The notes: generated by a model from the sequence alone, not told the origin. 64,000 nt of DNA from Sipunculus nudus (GCA_026874595.1 CM049316.1:8200339-8264338), one strand, 5' to 3'. Shown: positions 33,291-45,766, numbered from the stretch's first letter. Made by a program: numbers and translations.

Positions 33291-36200
33291 AGAATAAAGG
33301 GCGTGGCGGTCTCTGTTGCTGCGTCTTGCATTTAACTTCAAAAGTCGTCGTGGCAGATCCTGATTATGGCCATAGGTGTAACTCCTTACGATTACGATTT
33401 GTCTTTACACAAAAACGCTGGCCTAGAACCCATTTTTAATAAGCAAATGGATGATTTGGTATCCTTTGGATTTTTTTAATTTGAATTTAAAATATTAAAG
33501 GATAATATGATGGTAAAACGTGTCTTTTTATTATAATTAAAAGCCCAGTTTAAACACAAATGCAAATGTATATAGTATCACTGACATAATTATACATATT
33601 TTTTGTGTAGTTAATCTACTTGAACAGTCATCTTGGAATTTGTTTTACCTTGCATGCGTTCTATTGACATAACATAACATTTGCAAACCGTTGCCCATGA
33701 GAAACAACGAGTTACATTCAGATTATTGGAAAGTTATAATAATAATTGTGACATTTATCTATGAAGTATTTATTTACTGTTACATTTATAATTAAATTAC
33801 ATAAATCTTGAAATATAAGATCTCCATGTCGAAAATAACTTTATTTCACACCCAAATTACTCTAAAATGTGTTTATTCAGGCAATTAAATACAGGGAATC
33901 GTAAAACTCTTAGTTTAAGCAGAGTAACTTGGTATTTATTTGATGATTACAAAACAAATATTAGGATGTTAAAGAATATGTTTTTACAACAATTTGGATT
34001 CACCATATTCGTTTACCCGCAAAATGTCACTTTGACGTGGCTTGGCACAAACGGCCATTTAAAATAGAGTCATATAGCTTATTCTGTTTTACATGTAATG
34101 AATTATATTATATCAAATTGCTTCATAATAAATTTTATATACATCCGTATTATGACGGGAATTTTAAAACCCCCTAAAAAATTACGTTTTCCTTAACACT
34201 CATAAGGTCTGATCTGGCCTTCAATCCAGTGGATAATGTCAGCAGAACCAAGATGGCCGCGGGTGCTGCAGACCGTGACTGGTGAAATCAGATTGCGGCC
34301 GTTACTCGGATCTGACAATTATATATTTGTTATCTTTATCTTCTCTCGCCTGTATATTACACCTTGAAGTATATCATTAATACCGATCTTTGTTTAAACT
34401 TAAATATGGATTAAATTAAGAAAAACTTCTATTTCACGAAAAAATCACAAAGAACCCAACAATACATAATACACACGGCCAAAGAACATTACAAGACGCA
34501 CTCACAGAGCGCGACCAGCCCAGAAAGTTCCAGAATAGCATGAGCGCTGTGTATATACATGTCAGAGTTCAACCGATGCGGATTACACCGAGCCTGCAAC
34601 ACCCGGCCAGGCGAGGTTGCTACAGCAACGAGCCACGCCCGCGCCACACGATTCAAGTGTCAACAACACATGTAACAGACATCTGTAACACCATATCCCA
34701 CCGCGGCGGATGACACCAAGCGGATAATGAATAGACTGGGTGGCGATATATAGATGTCGCCACCCATGGCAGGGACCTGACAGTTAATATTGTTTCGAGT
34801 GATAAACAAATTTGTTTTTGATTGTGTGTATTAAGACCTTGACAAGATTCTGGACAATATCCGTATGTCATAGCATAACGAAAAAAACGTCATAAAGAAC
34901 TAAAAATTCATCATATCGGTTAGTATAGATATCGAAATAAACAAACCAAAGGACATTCAAACAATAAAAATAATAAAACAAATATAAAAAAAGCCTTAGT
35001 AACTTGTGTAATAACGGATTTATAACTGGATAGTGAATAATAATAAAAAAGAATATATGTAACATTAGATTTTTATGGAATTTCTTTACTATAATGTAAT
35101 TGGCAGTATTGTTTTAAAGTTTGAAAAGCTTGGAGTGTTTCAGGTATATTTTTCCACATATTTAACAAGACGGCGTTTATAGTAGATGGCCTTTCATTAA
35201 GATAAATATAGACAGAGATAATACGTATACAGGATGTATTGTGTCACATGAAATAAACTTAATGGAAATGTTGCCTTGAAAATTATTAGTAAAACCAGCA
35301 TTGCTCATGTTATGTTATTTCTCAGTTGTTATTGCGGTCTTGGAGGCTATTTGACTTATGTAATGTCGCAGCATATAAATGAGGTCGAAGTGATCAAAGC
35401 GATTTCCAACATGGCATGAAGAAAGGATTTTCCGCCATTTTGACACTTAAGGTACCTGACATAATTTCCCCTGCGGGGCGGGTGTTGAGTGCGTTTACTA
35501 TAAAGAACCCACCGCGCCCTCCTTAGGGGTGTCTCAGGAACTTTATGCTTCGCACGGAATTCGGTAATGGCACTGGGCCTTTATTTATCTCTTTATCTTA
35601 TTACTAGAACGTCCGCTGTAAAGGGGCAATTCCATTATCTGACGTCTATTAACTAAAAATAATCCGTTTGACCCTTCATCAAAATAAGCCAAAATGTGCA
35701 CCTTGATCTTGATATCTATTGCTGAGCCGGTTATAGCGATCTTCTACGGCTGGTGTATGTGGTCTTTCCACAGCTCCAATATAATCGAGCAGCTCGTAAC
35801 GTTACAACTCCATCTATATGTTGACCGTACGACTCCAGTTGCAGTTCCTTTCTTGCCTCTTAGCTTTGATGACCTGTTGTCTGTTGACGCTGCAGACCCA
35901 TCTCCTTTTAAAAAAGCCCTCAGATATACCGCATTTGCTGACGTTGACATTAGGTGTCAAATTCGATAATATGTACACCGAGCTAGTAAGTATTTGACAG
36001 CCCACATTAACAATAACGAATCCTGCCAGTGACGTCAAATTATAAACAACAGAACAACAATAAGAAATTGAATGACCCTAAAGCTAATTCTCCGTGAGCG
36101 TTTCTACTTAGGCGTACATAATAGCATCTTCCGAACTCTGGGCGTGCAACTTTCATTCACTCTTCACAGGGTTACTCTTGTTGTTATTGCATTCACAAAT

Positions 36201-37194
36201 AATTAGTAGAACAAGCTATTTTCGCGAAACTCAAATTTCGCGAAGTGGCAACGGCACAGCCGGCGGGAGTATGTAATTTTCTCGAATTGATTGTGGAAAC
36301 ATTTATTCACACACACAGAACTAAAGGATGATGGCGCAGGTCAGTTATCCACTTAATCTTTATTGTGCTTACGCGAGCAATCAGGCGGACGGTGTGCGGG
36401 TTGTCCACGTATCATTAGTGTTCAAACAATGCCTTCGCAATAACTGCTCCGGAAGGGGAACTTAATTACCGACCTGTCATACATCCGTAACTCACATTGA
36501 TGTTCAAAGGGTCATCATACCCAATGTTTGTGTGTGTCTTAATGACAATAAAAATATTTTTAAAGACGTGTTTTTACTGAACTTATATAGAGTCGGTCCT
36601 ACTCAATTGTATATCGTATTTTATTTTATATCCCCTTCAATTGTATAAAATAATGAAAACCAAAACCTTTTCCTATGTCTTCTTAATAAAATTCTCCGTT
36701 TGTATGAATATCTGATACATGTATATATCGGGTAATTGTATAGTAAAATCCCTCCATCATGCACGACAATCCCGGTTATTCATCGGTCACACGGTCTACT
36801 GACCGCCCGGTGCGCTAATTAGCCTTTGATACTGCTAGCCCGACAGGTTTAAAGGGTTACCTAATGGACCACTGACCACTCTTTCTTCTAATGACTTCTG
36901 ATATGACTCGAGCCACCGGCTCAAATTGTTTTACTCCTTGATTACATGCATGATTAAGGATGTGTTTGATGCGTTAACCCTACACGTGCTCCCCGGACAA
37001 ACTGTCACAGGGTAGGTTGCGTTACAAACACTAGATACCCTATAAACATGGTTTTTTTTTATTTGAAAGCATTACCTGTACAGTCAATTGGTATATATGT
37101 TTTATATTCATAATGAAATACGTAAGGAAACAATATCGAATTTTTTAGTCAATTCGAAGTATGAATCTGTATTTTGCTGGCCTTATTTGGCCTC
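33291..37194. other. AT-rich non-coding stretch
   Basis: No gene recognised. A 9-bp-stem hairpin lies at 34738-34765. An open stretch from ATG 35694 to 35969 has no recognisable domain and no splice context that I trust. CGCGAA words occur near 36225-36245. Confidence 0.5.
34738..34765. other. Hairpin with TATA-containing loop
   Basis: GGGTGGCGA and TCGCCACCC form a perfect 9-bp stem around TATATAGATG. Just upstream, TGTAACA occurs twice around 34673-34690, which could be a retroelement LTR edge, but nothing else supports it. Confidence 0.5.
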
Positions 37195-37720
37195 TCATCT
37201 TATTGACCTTTGACATATTCACGTGATCGGTATGCAGCCAGCCATGCACACTGCGTAGGATTGTACTCACAATGACTTTGAGTAGAAACGATTTCTGGCG
37301 GAAGGAAGATGTTTTCAAGAAACGTAGTTATTTAAAGACCACACACGAACAGGTAAAGAAAGTTTTTTTAAAGTTTAACAAAGAAGATAAAAAGTTTTAT
37401 AAAATTCAAAATCTTTTAGGAAAACATCGTGACCTTTGACACAATCACGTGATCTTTAAGCTGTCTGCCATTTGCAGTTTTGCTTTTTATAGATAACATA
37501 TACGAAAAGTTGAATGCACAGTAATTCTCTACTTCTTTAATTGAAACAAATGAAATGTTTTATGATAAATCAAAATCCTTGAGGAATCACATTAAACCTT
37601 TGACAACATTAGATATATTCACGTGATCGGTAAGCTGCCAGCCATTGACAGTTAGATCGTTTTTATAAATAATAAATTCAAACAGGTGAATATACAGTAC
37701 CACAGAAGGTGTAGACATTA
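37195..37720. repeat. Three diverged tandem repeats (~190 bp) with TCACGTGATC
   Basis: Cores near 37205, 37430 and 37595: (G)ACCTTTGACA..TTCACGTGATCGGTAAGCTG then CCAGCCATTGACAGTT. AT-rich spacers between them also align loosely (AATTCAAAATC, TTTTTATAAATAA). All three keep the CACGTG E-box. Confidence 0.65.
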
Positions 37721-38055
37721 AAGATAAATGAAATATATAAACTAATGAAATAAAACATCATTAAATGGAAAATTTCATAACAGATAATTCAGAGCCCTCG
37801 GAGTAATACGAGAAACACACTCAAGCCATCCCATAGCATTTCATAGGATTTTCGTGAGGCTACAACCTTGAAGATTAATACCCCGTTTATTTGAATATCC
37901 CGCTTAAATGAATAGAAACGGTGGACAAATACAATGTTCAATTAAACGAGACCGACAGTACATAGATTTAATTTAAAAGGGACCAGATAAATTGAACCTC
38001 ATATTCTTGCACAAGGCATGCTTACTTCCCTGAGTACTACTAAGCATGTCATGTA

Positions 38056-38140
38056 ATTTTCGCGAGCAATAAATTTTCGTGAATAAAGGTTTCCTCGAAA
38101 AATTCGCGAAAATAACATATATGCTCGCGAAAAAATACCG
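38056..38140. repeat. Short TCGCGA-rich inverted repeat
   Basis: ATTTTCGCGAGCA at the left pairs with TGCTCGCGAAAAAAT at the right; the interior repeats AATTTTCG/CGAAAAATT. It shares the TCGCGA vocabulary of the CTGTGGTTG MITEs but not their ends. Confidence 0.55.
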
Positions 38141-41100
38141 GTACTATAATAAATACCTATAGTATATGCACTAACAAGTAAACTGCCAGTCGTAATATTG
38201 ATTTTGAGAGAGAGTTAAATGTCTCGTTTAGTAAAAGATATATCCAAAAACGTGGACGTTATATTAACCGAAAATATATATTTTATATGAAAAGCGTATA
38301 TAGTAACTTTTTCGATCATTTCATGGAACTAATATGAATATATAGTATACAAAACGGCCAATAACGTCAGTAAAGAGTTCCTGTCATCTAATCAGCTATA
38401 ATCCTATCGATACATATCTTGTTCAACGTAATGTAACAAGAAGCGCCTCGGCTGTGGGTACAGCATAATTTTGTGTTATCTTTAAACACCATTTTTTCAT
38501 TCAGGTAAAAATTTGGCATAAAGTGATGAATCTGAATTACCCACGATGATAAGGAATCACCCATGTTTTCTTATTATGAGATTTGATATCGATAATTATA
38601 ACTTTTATGGAAAAAGGAACGATGATTAAGAGGGATTGATGATAGGGTCCTTGCAGAAATGGGCTAAAAGTATTATAAGGATCTATAAATAGGATCCAGA
38701 TTTCTGGTCATAACTATTGTAGACAAGAATCCCTGGAATTAAATTTCTAACATCCTTGGATGAACAAATGAAAACACGATTGTATGAATAAATGAATGAA
38801 CGGATGGGAAGAGGGATTGACAGTTGGATGGATGGATGGATGGATGGTATGGGCAGAAGGCGTATGCTGAAAGACACGGAGGGTGAAAAGGGATATATGT
38901 GATTAACTAAGTAGGTTATCTTGAGGCTATATGTATTTTATGGCCTTAATAGTGCAGTTTTACACTTTTGGTTGTAATTATAGTTTTTTTTTTAATCCTG
39001 AGGCTATATGTCACGAAATCATTGATTCTTTCCTTCGGGGTCCTAAGAAACCACCCGCCCATATCTTCAGGGTGATGAAGCACTTCTCTGCTTAGTCATT
39101 ATATGGTGTCTGCTATATTTGTGACTAAATCTGTGGATGATCTCGAGTCTATAGATGTTACAACCTAATGAAGTATCTAATAAGCTGCGATCATATGGCA
39201 GCCATTTAGCATGATGACTTTTTGGTATGTACGACACAAAAAATCTGTATTCAGCTATTTCTATCGGAGAGGGAACAAAATATCTATGTCTGGCAAGGAC
39301 GATGACGGAACATCATGTAAATTTGCCTCTGCCTGGCTGTGCGATTGCCGAGCTGTTGCTGGTGACGTTATGTAATATAAAGACCAATAAATAAAAAAAA
39401 ATGCAATTTTTATGTTATGAAGGAAATTCTAGAGATCCCCAACTTGGGCACAAAACCAAAACATGGATTTCATCCCAGAAGTTTAAACGTGATAACATCA
39501 AGGATGGGCTTTTCGTGTTAACCCAAAGGGAATAATTTTTAACTGGTATAGAGGCTAACTTTGCCAGTAAGATTGCCGGAAATATTCATTAAGAAATGAA
39601 AGTTCGAACTTCTCTTAAAAAACGGGGCCCCTGGACGATGACAGGACTGGATAAGTAATTAACTGAATCGGTTCTATAGTCTGGTCCATTTACAGGATTA
39701 AAAACTGGTGATGACAATATTTGTATGAAAATGCACCTGGTAAGCTTCCTGTTAACTAATTGTTATAGCGATCCTGATTCCCACCCGGTATTTATAACGC
39801 AAGAAATTGTAAATGTATAAACAATGAAAGAACATTTTTATTTCACAAAAGTTCAATAAACACCATCAGACCGCCCTTGTTATATAAATGTTAAAAAAAT
39901 GTAAATGTATATGTTACATATATGACTTCATAAATGGGTAATTTTTCAATGCATTTTATTTGTGTCCCAAGAAAGGAAAATCAGTTATGTAAAACCTCGT
40001 ATGTATCACTGGCTGGTGTTCCAGGAATGCATGTTTCATTTAAATTTCTCGTTCAGTTCTGTAAACTGTTCGCTATTTTGGCGTTGCAGGAGAAAACGAC
40101 GAGACCAAGCGTTGCAGGATGGAGTATGGTAATAATCATTATATAGGCCCAAAGTCAAATATGTATCATAGAGAGTAAAAGGCCATTGCCAATGGTATCC
40201 ATACTTAAGTCAAGTGATTTAAAAGTAGATATTCACCACCTTGAATCTTCTTCCATCTGTACATAGTAACCAGTACATTGTAAGCTTATATATTCAACTT
40301 TCGGTTATGTGAAACAAACTGTTATGCGATATTCTAATGTCGGGTCAAATATTACATTCTAATCAATGCGTAGCATTTCCCAATTTTTCACCAAGATGTA
40401 AAATGAAATTAGCGGATTCATTTTATAATCTGCTTAATTTAAAAATGACATTCTGGGAATTTAAATGTGTTTTGATTCCTGATAGTGGTTTGTGTCATGA
40501 ACCAAGTAGAGAATGAAAGTTAATACCCGTGTCGGGTGTAAGCGGATTCTGTAGGTGATGGCAGTCGATGCTTTAAGTAATCATATTAGCGTCCGGATCA
40601 AACCAGTACAAATAAGAATGGGGAAGGGATATATGATGTAAAGCTTTCCGCTTCCTCAACCGGTGACAAAAATATCACTCTGACCAAGGGTTGCCTTCTT
40701 TTTTTCTGAGATAAAAACGTTTTTTTCTGAGATAAAAACGTAGCTGCTGTCCAGGTGAGCTTTAACCTGGTGAGTTACTGAAAGGCTTACCTGTGGCCGG
40801 GGCCTGATTGGGAGGTGTGAGAGCGCGGCGCTTACCGTGGGTGTGTAGACCACCATGCGCAAGGTAAATCGATCACGCCGCGGGTAATGGGCTGGCCAAT
40901 CGCGTGCTCTTGGCTTGGGCGTGTCACCCGCTCCTCTCAACACTTACCAGGATGAACCCCGGTCACGCCCAGCAGATGAATAACACCACAGTCGTCATTG
41001 TAAGATCACACAGTGGACTTCGTATTTAATTCATAATAGGATTATACATTTCTGCGTGCAAGCCGGACTAGACTAGAACTGGAATGGTAGTTTCGTGTAA

Positions 41101-41777
41101 TACTCTCACCATACATTACATAGCATGTGCCCATCACAAAGGAGCTCGGGACAGATGCCGCGTTACGTGTGCTAGAACAATAGGGTTAAGTTGGAGGATT
41201 TACAATATGTATGAACCATTATCATACTAACGGTATGACAGTCTGAGCAGAGCAAGGTATGTAGATAGATTTGTCAATGGAAAACTGAGGCTGTCTACCA
41301 ACCGCAACTGTCGGTCCTTAACCTAAACGTCCAAATGAAACTGTTTCTAGATTCCCACTGGGCCACACGTTGTCCGAACTACTTAACTGTCCCCATGAAC
41401 TGTTTGTCATTTGTAGAACTTGCGCCCCTACAAAAAATAATAAATTATTCGGTCATCAGCCTGGCAAATTATTGGGTATGCTTTTGGAGGATCGTTTTTT
41501 AAATCAAACATTCTGAACACAGCGGATAAAAAGGTACAAGGACAGACCATCCATTTGAAAGGCAATAATCAATCGTGATCCACCATCTCTTCTTGAACAG
41601 GACGATATTCATCAAGAGTTCATCAAAGGACTACGCTATGAGAACGTTTAGGCGTGAAGGATATTTTACAGCGAGGAAGCTTGTGCCTGAATCGAGGAAG
41701 TAAGCATCTGTCAATGGAGAGCGGGAACCCTCTGTCAGGTTTTTGTTAGGTGGTTGCAGGTTGTCATTGTCAGCGCA
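38141..41777. other. Non-coding stretch upstream of the candidate exon
   Basis: No gene recognised. A GGAT/TGGA tetranucleotide run lies at about 38824-38847, and TTTTTTTCTGAGATAAAAACG is repeated twice near 40700-40741. A GATAAAAAGG string at about 41524 could be a TATA element for the exon at 41778, but the leader structure is unknown. Confidence 0.45.
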
Positions 41778-42054
41778 ATGTGGCGGAAAATAAAAAGATG
41801 GACGTCCGCTGCCTACTGGTACCGAACTAGAATCCGGCTGCCAGAGGCAAAATGTCTGACAGGCCTGGTTCTTATACTTCTCCTGATATTCCTGCCCCGG
41901 CCCGCTGTCAGCCAGGGGGCATGGAGATGTGTGACAAACAAAGAGTTAAAGAACTTTACTGTGGTTCCCGGGGCTGATACGGGACTAACATTGTCACTTC
42001 GCCATCCTTACATCAGCACAGAGTCGGGAGTAATCCCTGGAGAGACGTATGAAG
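41778..42054 (+). CDS. Candidate first coding exon of a secreted or membrane protein
   Basis: ATG at 41778 (GCGCAATGT, purine at -3). About 92 codons: a basic N-terminus (MWRKIKRW.. about 25 residues), a hydrophobic segment CLTGLVLILLLIFL, then PRPAVSQGAWRC, where AVS/QG could be a signal cleavage site. The mature part has one sequon (NFT) and one Cys. GAAG/GTAGGT at 42054/42055 is a strong splice donor, leaving phase 1. The frame stays open to 42170 if unspliced. The long basic lead could instead mean a type II anchor. I do not recognise the family, and no further exon is identified. Confidence 0.4.
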
Positions 42055-44411
42055 GTAGGTCTGAAATTTGTCTATGTGGATTAAATCAGATGACATGTGT
42101 ATCCGAGAAAGAAAATCTTATACATGTGGGTACAAGAAGACAAGAAATTCGAAAGAAATGTTACGTCTAAGGGGTGCGGCCCGGAGGCTGGGGAACTTAT
42201 ATAGCTTTCCTCACCTAAAATGTTTAGATATTTTACGACGAACGGAATAAAATTAAACAGCACCAAATTCTTATCTTGAACTAATATTTTTCAGTAAGAT
42301 ATAAAGTTTGTGATATTTAAGATCTATATGACTTGTAGTATTATTATTTTATGGTCGATCGATGTAACACAGCAAAAGCTGAGTAAAAAAAAAAAGAATA
42401 AGAGGACCTTTATTTCAGGAATATCAATCTGTTTAAGAAAATAATTCTGCTTTTAGGGCACCCACTTTATCGATTAAATTTTAATAAATGACTAAATCGA
42501 TATAACAAATAATACAACTCATGCATTTTATAAATCCTGCTCAAAGTTTTCGTTATAATAGATAAGCCTCATAAACAAAACTTTTCTCTATAATGCTCAA
42601 TGTAAGCTTTGAATCACCAAAGCACATAACGATATTCTTCGGGATCATCTTTTTTTTTCTAAGCATGAGGGTTCACATAGGTATAATCTGGACATGCGAA
42701 TCATATAAAAGCAACATTTAATGATGTATAACCCAATAAGCGCACACTATGCGTAGTGCCTTTTGAAACTGGCCATAGATCCTTACGGGTAAATTTAATT
42801 TTTCGAAAGCCCATGTCGCAACTTCATACTGGTTCTTGTTTTTTGAGAGTTTTATTTTCTCACAGAATTCAATCCTGCTACATTGGAAAACTGACAACAC
42901 TGATGGCATAGGAAGTGCGATAAATTCGGTGCGTATTTTGTACGGAAGTGAGGATACCGAAATATCCGTAAATGGTAACCAATTCACAATTTCTGGACTC
43001 CGCTTATAAAGTAGTGCTCATTGAAAATCTGCTTTTAACTAATGAGCATATAAACTACATGGACAATAAAACATTAATTTTAGAGATTAAACCGTCGTGC
43101 TATGATGTACCAGAATGCACGGATACTCCCCGTCTTTACCTTCTCCAATAGAATCTACTAGTTCCTACAGTTTAAGTTTAGCGTTTCTTAGAAGATCCCA
43201 CATAATCATAGATTAAATGCACAATACCTGTATAATTTGTTCTTAGCTTTACACGCTCCATGAAGTCAATTTTTTAATGTTCATTTATGTTCGTGTTCAC
43301 AAAATCCTACTGACAGTAGAAGTCAGCGCAGTATATTAATGACCAATTATTGGCAGCTTTCAGCCTCGGTTCAACATAAAATTTAGTTTTTTTTCAGCTT
43401 GGCTACCGCTGTTGATACATGATAATCAATTTTGCAGATAAAAGAACAACTCTTTCAAGATACTGGATTTAAAAAAACCTTACGCTTTTGTTAGGGGTAA
43501 AGAAAGAAATCACCGAACACGTTCTCCGCTGCCACATGCGGTCCCGCGTATGTATTATGTTGGTTCTTCTTATCAGAAGACTCAAAGGAGCACATAATAA
43601 TCAGCGGTTACTGACACAAAAACATAAAATCATATAATATATATATATAGGTTTATTCACTCCATCAAATTTTAGGTGATAAAAATATTGGACGTTTTTG
43701 GGGAATGCCAACAGAACGCACTAGAAATAAACGTCACAAGGTTTGCAGTTAAAAAAAAAAAGATAAATTAAACATAGATTTAACAATTTGGACAAAACTG
43801 TCTTAATCTAACACAGATTCAGAAAATGAACAAACTGAAACTGAATACAAAGAACTTATTAAGTAAACAACAATTTTCAGTTTAAGATTTAAACGTAACA
43901 CGAAACAAAATATGTGAGACTCGGAATACAAATATATAACCTGAAGACAAACTTTATATAAATTCAAATACAAATATCCTCCTGAAGATAAATATTATAT
44001 TAATACAAATGTAAAATAAAAGATATTAAAAAGAATCCAATATTAACGGTGCTTCAAAGTCACAAAGAGGAAATTATAAAGAAATAGGTTAAAGGAATGA
44101 CATTAAAGGAATGTCAAATACCTTGACGTATTCATACACTGTACTCGATATCTGAAATATTTTGGTGATCATCGTTTCAAATTCATAAATTCTGTAAAAT
44201 AATGTCATAATATAAGAGAGACTATCGGAAATTGCATGCTGTCCGTGCAGCCTTTAAAGTAAGAGGTAATTGATTCTATGGACAAGAACCAGCATCCCTA
44301 TAATTGGCCTTTAAACGTCCACTCCTAGGCATAGGTAAATTAAGTAACTGTTTAGTTCTCACAGATTGTGAAATCTATGTGAATTCTTTTATACTTAAAA
44401 CATTCATCTAA
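42055..44411. other. AT-rich stretch, possible intron
   Basis: If the exon at 41778-42054 is real, this would be the start of its first intron. No further exon, RNA or mobile element is seen. A TA run lies near 43637-43650. Confidence 0.4.
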
Positions 44412-44905
44412 ATTTATAGGTGCTATAAATGCCCTCTATTCATCATATTCTTGATATTATATACAATGCGTACAATAGCAAACAAAATTATAGGAAAACA
44501 CATAATGAAAGCTAAATAAAGTCTCTGGGATGCCATGTAACATTAATAAATACCTAACTGAAGTCCAGTCCAATTCGACGATCATAAAACGTTCATGGAA
44601 AATCCCATTTCGGTTTCACAATAAAAGTGCGGTTCAACACTAAATGGATGGCTCACAAAAGTCTATGGCAGGTCCGCCGACGGATAATAATAATAATATT
44701 TAAGTCTACATTTTAAGCTGTTGGGAGGAACAAACAACAGCCAGCCAGGATCCTGGGTCAAAAATATATCAGTCTTCGGTGAGTTTCCCGTGTTAGCCCT
44801 TTTTACAGGGCGGTAAAGTCCCTGGGTCAGTTCTGTGCTGTTGTGCGCGTTTTGTGTTTTTCTTTGCGTGGTGTCCTTTGTACGGAACAAAGAGTTTGGT
44901 AGTGC
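44412..44905. repeat. Dispersed repeat, copy 2 (partner at 11170-11640)
   Basis: Same order of blocks as the 11.2-kb copy: ATAGGTGCTATAAATG, AACAAAATTATAGGA, AAAGTCTCTGGGATGCC, CCGCCGACGGATAAT, CAACAGCCAG, ATCAGTCTTCGGTG, and GTGTTAGCCC..TACAGGGCGGTA. Divergence is substantial, so the family is old. Confidence 0.6.
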
Positions 44906-45216
44906 AAGGTGACTAGGTTGTTTCCTACAAATAAATGACGACCGGGATCGCCAAGGCGTCCAAACCACAGGGGGAGATCCATGCGGGGACATCAATCACG
45001 GCCTCAGTCGCAACAATATCTATAAAATGATTAAATTGTCTCATGTAAACTTGTAGAAGAGCGAGCTGACTTGTATGGAATAACGCTGGATAAAAATCCT
45101 CTCCAGGGTCGTCCCTGTTTGGGATGGAATTTACTGTCATGGTGATAACCGGAAACGGAAGTATCACATACATATAGTAGATAGGGAATATTATATACAT
45201 GATTTTATCTTTATTG

Positions 45217-45373
45217 TGTTACGGGATGACATAAAAGCGGACCGAACTGTCTCGCTAGTGAAGCCTCCTTTTCTAGCGAAGCGGTTGGAATGCCGGACAT
45301 GTGCGCCACCGACGTTGGTTCGACTCCCGGGATCGGCCCAATGTTTTCCCCTGAGCAATTTGTCTTCGTAATA
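45217..45373 (+). repeat. TRIM 5' LTR
   Basis: Contains GACATAAAAGCGG (TATA-like), then TAGCGAAGCGG (A box) and GGTTCGACTCC (B box). The final CA of the LTR is TA here. Confidence 0.8.
45270..45325 (+). promoter_or_regulatory. tRNA-type internal Pol III promoter in TRIM 5' LTR
   Basis: TAGCGAAGCGG matches the A-box consensus and GGTTCGACTCC matches the B-box consensus, about 35-40 nt apart. The segment between and around them cannot be folded by eye into a full cloverleaf (the anticodon and T stems have mismatches), so this is a promoter-like tRNA relic, not a tRNA gene. Confidence 0.7.
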
Positions 45374-45376
45374 AAA

Positions 45377-45389
45377 TGGGGGCTCGTCC
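45377..45389 (+). promoter_or_regulatory. TRIM primer binding site, tRNA-Pro type
   Basis: TGGGGGCTCGTCC is complementary to the CCA end plus the next ten bases of animal tRNA-Pro (known from gammaretrovirus primer sites). The match ends after 13 bases. Confidence 0.75.
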
Positions 45390-45481
45390 AACGTGACGGT
45401 AAACTTTGTGGCCCGGGGTATAAGCTCACCAAAGTGTGACTCCTGGGATAATTAGTCTTGTCCTGATAGCAGAACGCTCTT

Positions 45482-45492
45482 AAGAGGGGGCG
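45482..45492 (+). promoter_or_regulatory. TRIM polypurine tract
   Basis: AAGAGGGGGCG directly precedes the second LTR (TGTTACGG at 45493). Confidence 0.7.
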
Positions 45493-45648
45493 TGTTACGG
45501 GTTGACATAAAAGCGGACCGAACTGTCTCGCTAGTGAAGCTTGCTTTTCTGGCGAAGCGGTTGGAACGCCGGACATGTGCGCCACCGCCATGGGTTCGAC
45601 TCCCGGATCGGCTCAATGTTTTCTCCTGAGCAATTTGTCTTCGTAACA
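45493..45648 (+). repeat. TRIM 3' LTR
   Basis: Ends CGTAACA as expected. A box TGGCGAAGCGG and B box GGTTCGACTCC are preserved although about a dozen other positions differ from the 5' LTR. Confidence 0.8.
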
Positions 45649-45751
45649 ATTGGAAAACGGAGTACCTCCACATCTCCTCATAATCTAGCACTGCTATTCT
45701 TTCTGCGTAGCATGGTAATCGAGGCGGTTCATGCCACTGATGTTACACCGT

Positions 45752-45766
45752 GGGGGGGGGGGGGGT
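45752..45766. repeat. Poly-G run
   Basis: About 15 consecutive G. Runs of this length are prone to length error. Confidence 0.9.

Larger units (their letters stand above)
45217..45648 (+). mobile_element. TRIM-like LTR retroelement with Pol III-type promoter boxes in its LTRs
   Basis: 432 bp. Two direct repeats (157 and 156 bp, about 92% alike) start TGTTACG and end CGTAATA / CGTAACA, giving 7-bp inverted LTR ends. A 119-bp interior begins three bases after the LTR with TGGGGGCTCGTCC, matching the 3' end of tRNA-Pro, and ends with AAGAGGGGGCG against the second LTR, a polypurine tract. ATTG flanks both sides as a possible 4-bp target duplication. It has no coding capacity, so it must move with foreign proteins. 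Each LTR holds an A box and a B box in tRNA-like spacing. It could instead be read as two tandem SINEs, but the primer site and purine tract argue against that. Confidence 0.8.

Noticed and set aside
35694-35969. 91-codon ATG-initiated frame
   Set aside because: No domain, no signal peptide of clear quality, and an equally long frame exists on the other strand.
45270-45330. tRNA gene
   Set aside because: A and B boxes are good, but anticodon and T stems do not pair and the sequence is embedded in an LTR; kept as a promoter-like relic.
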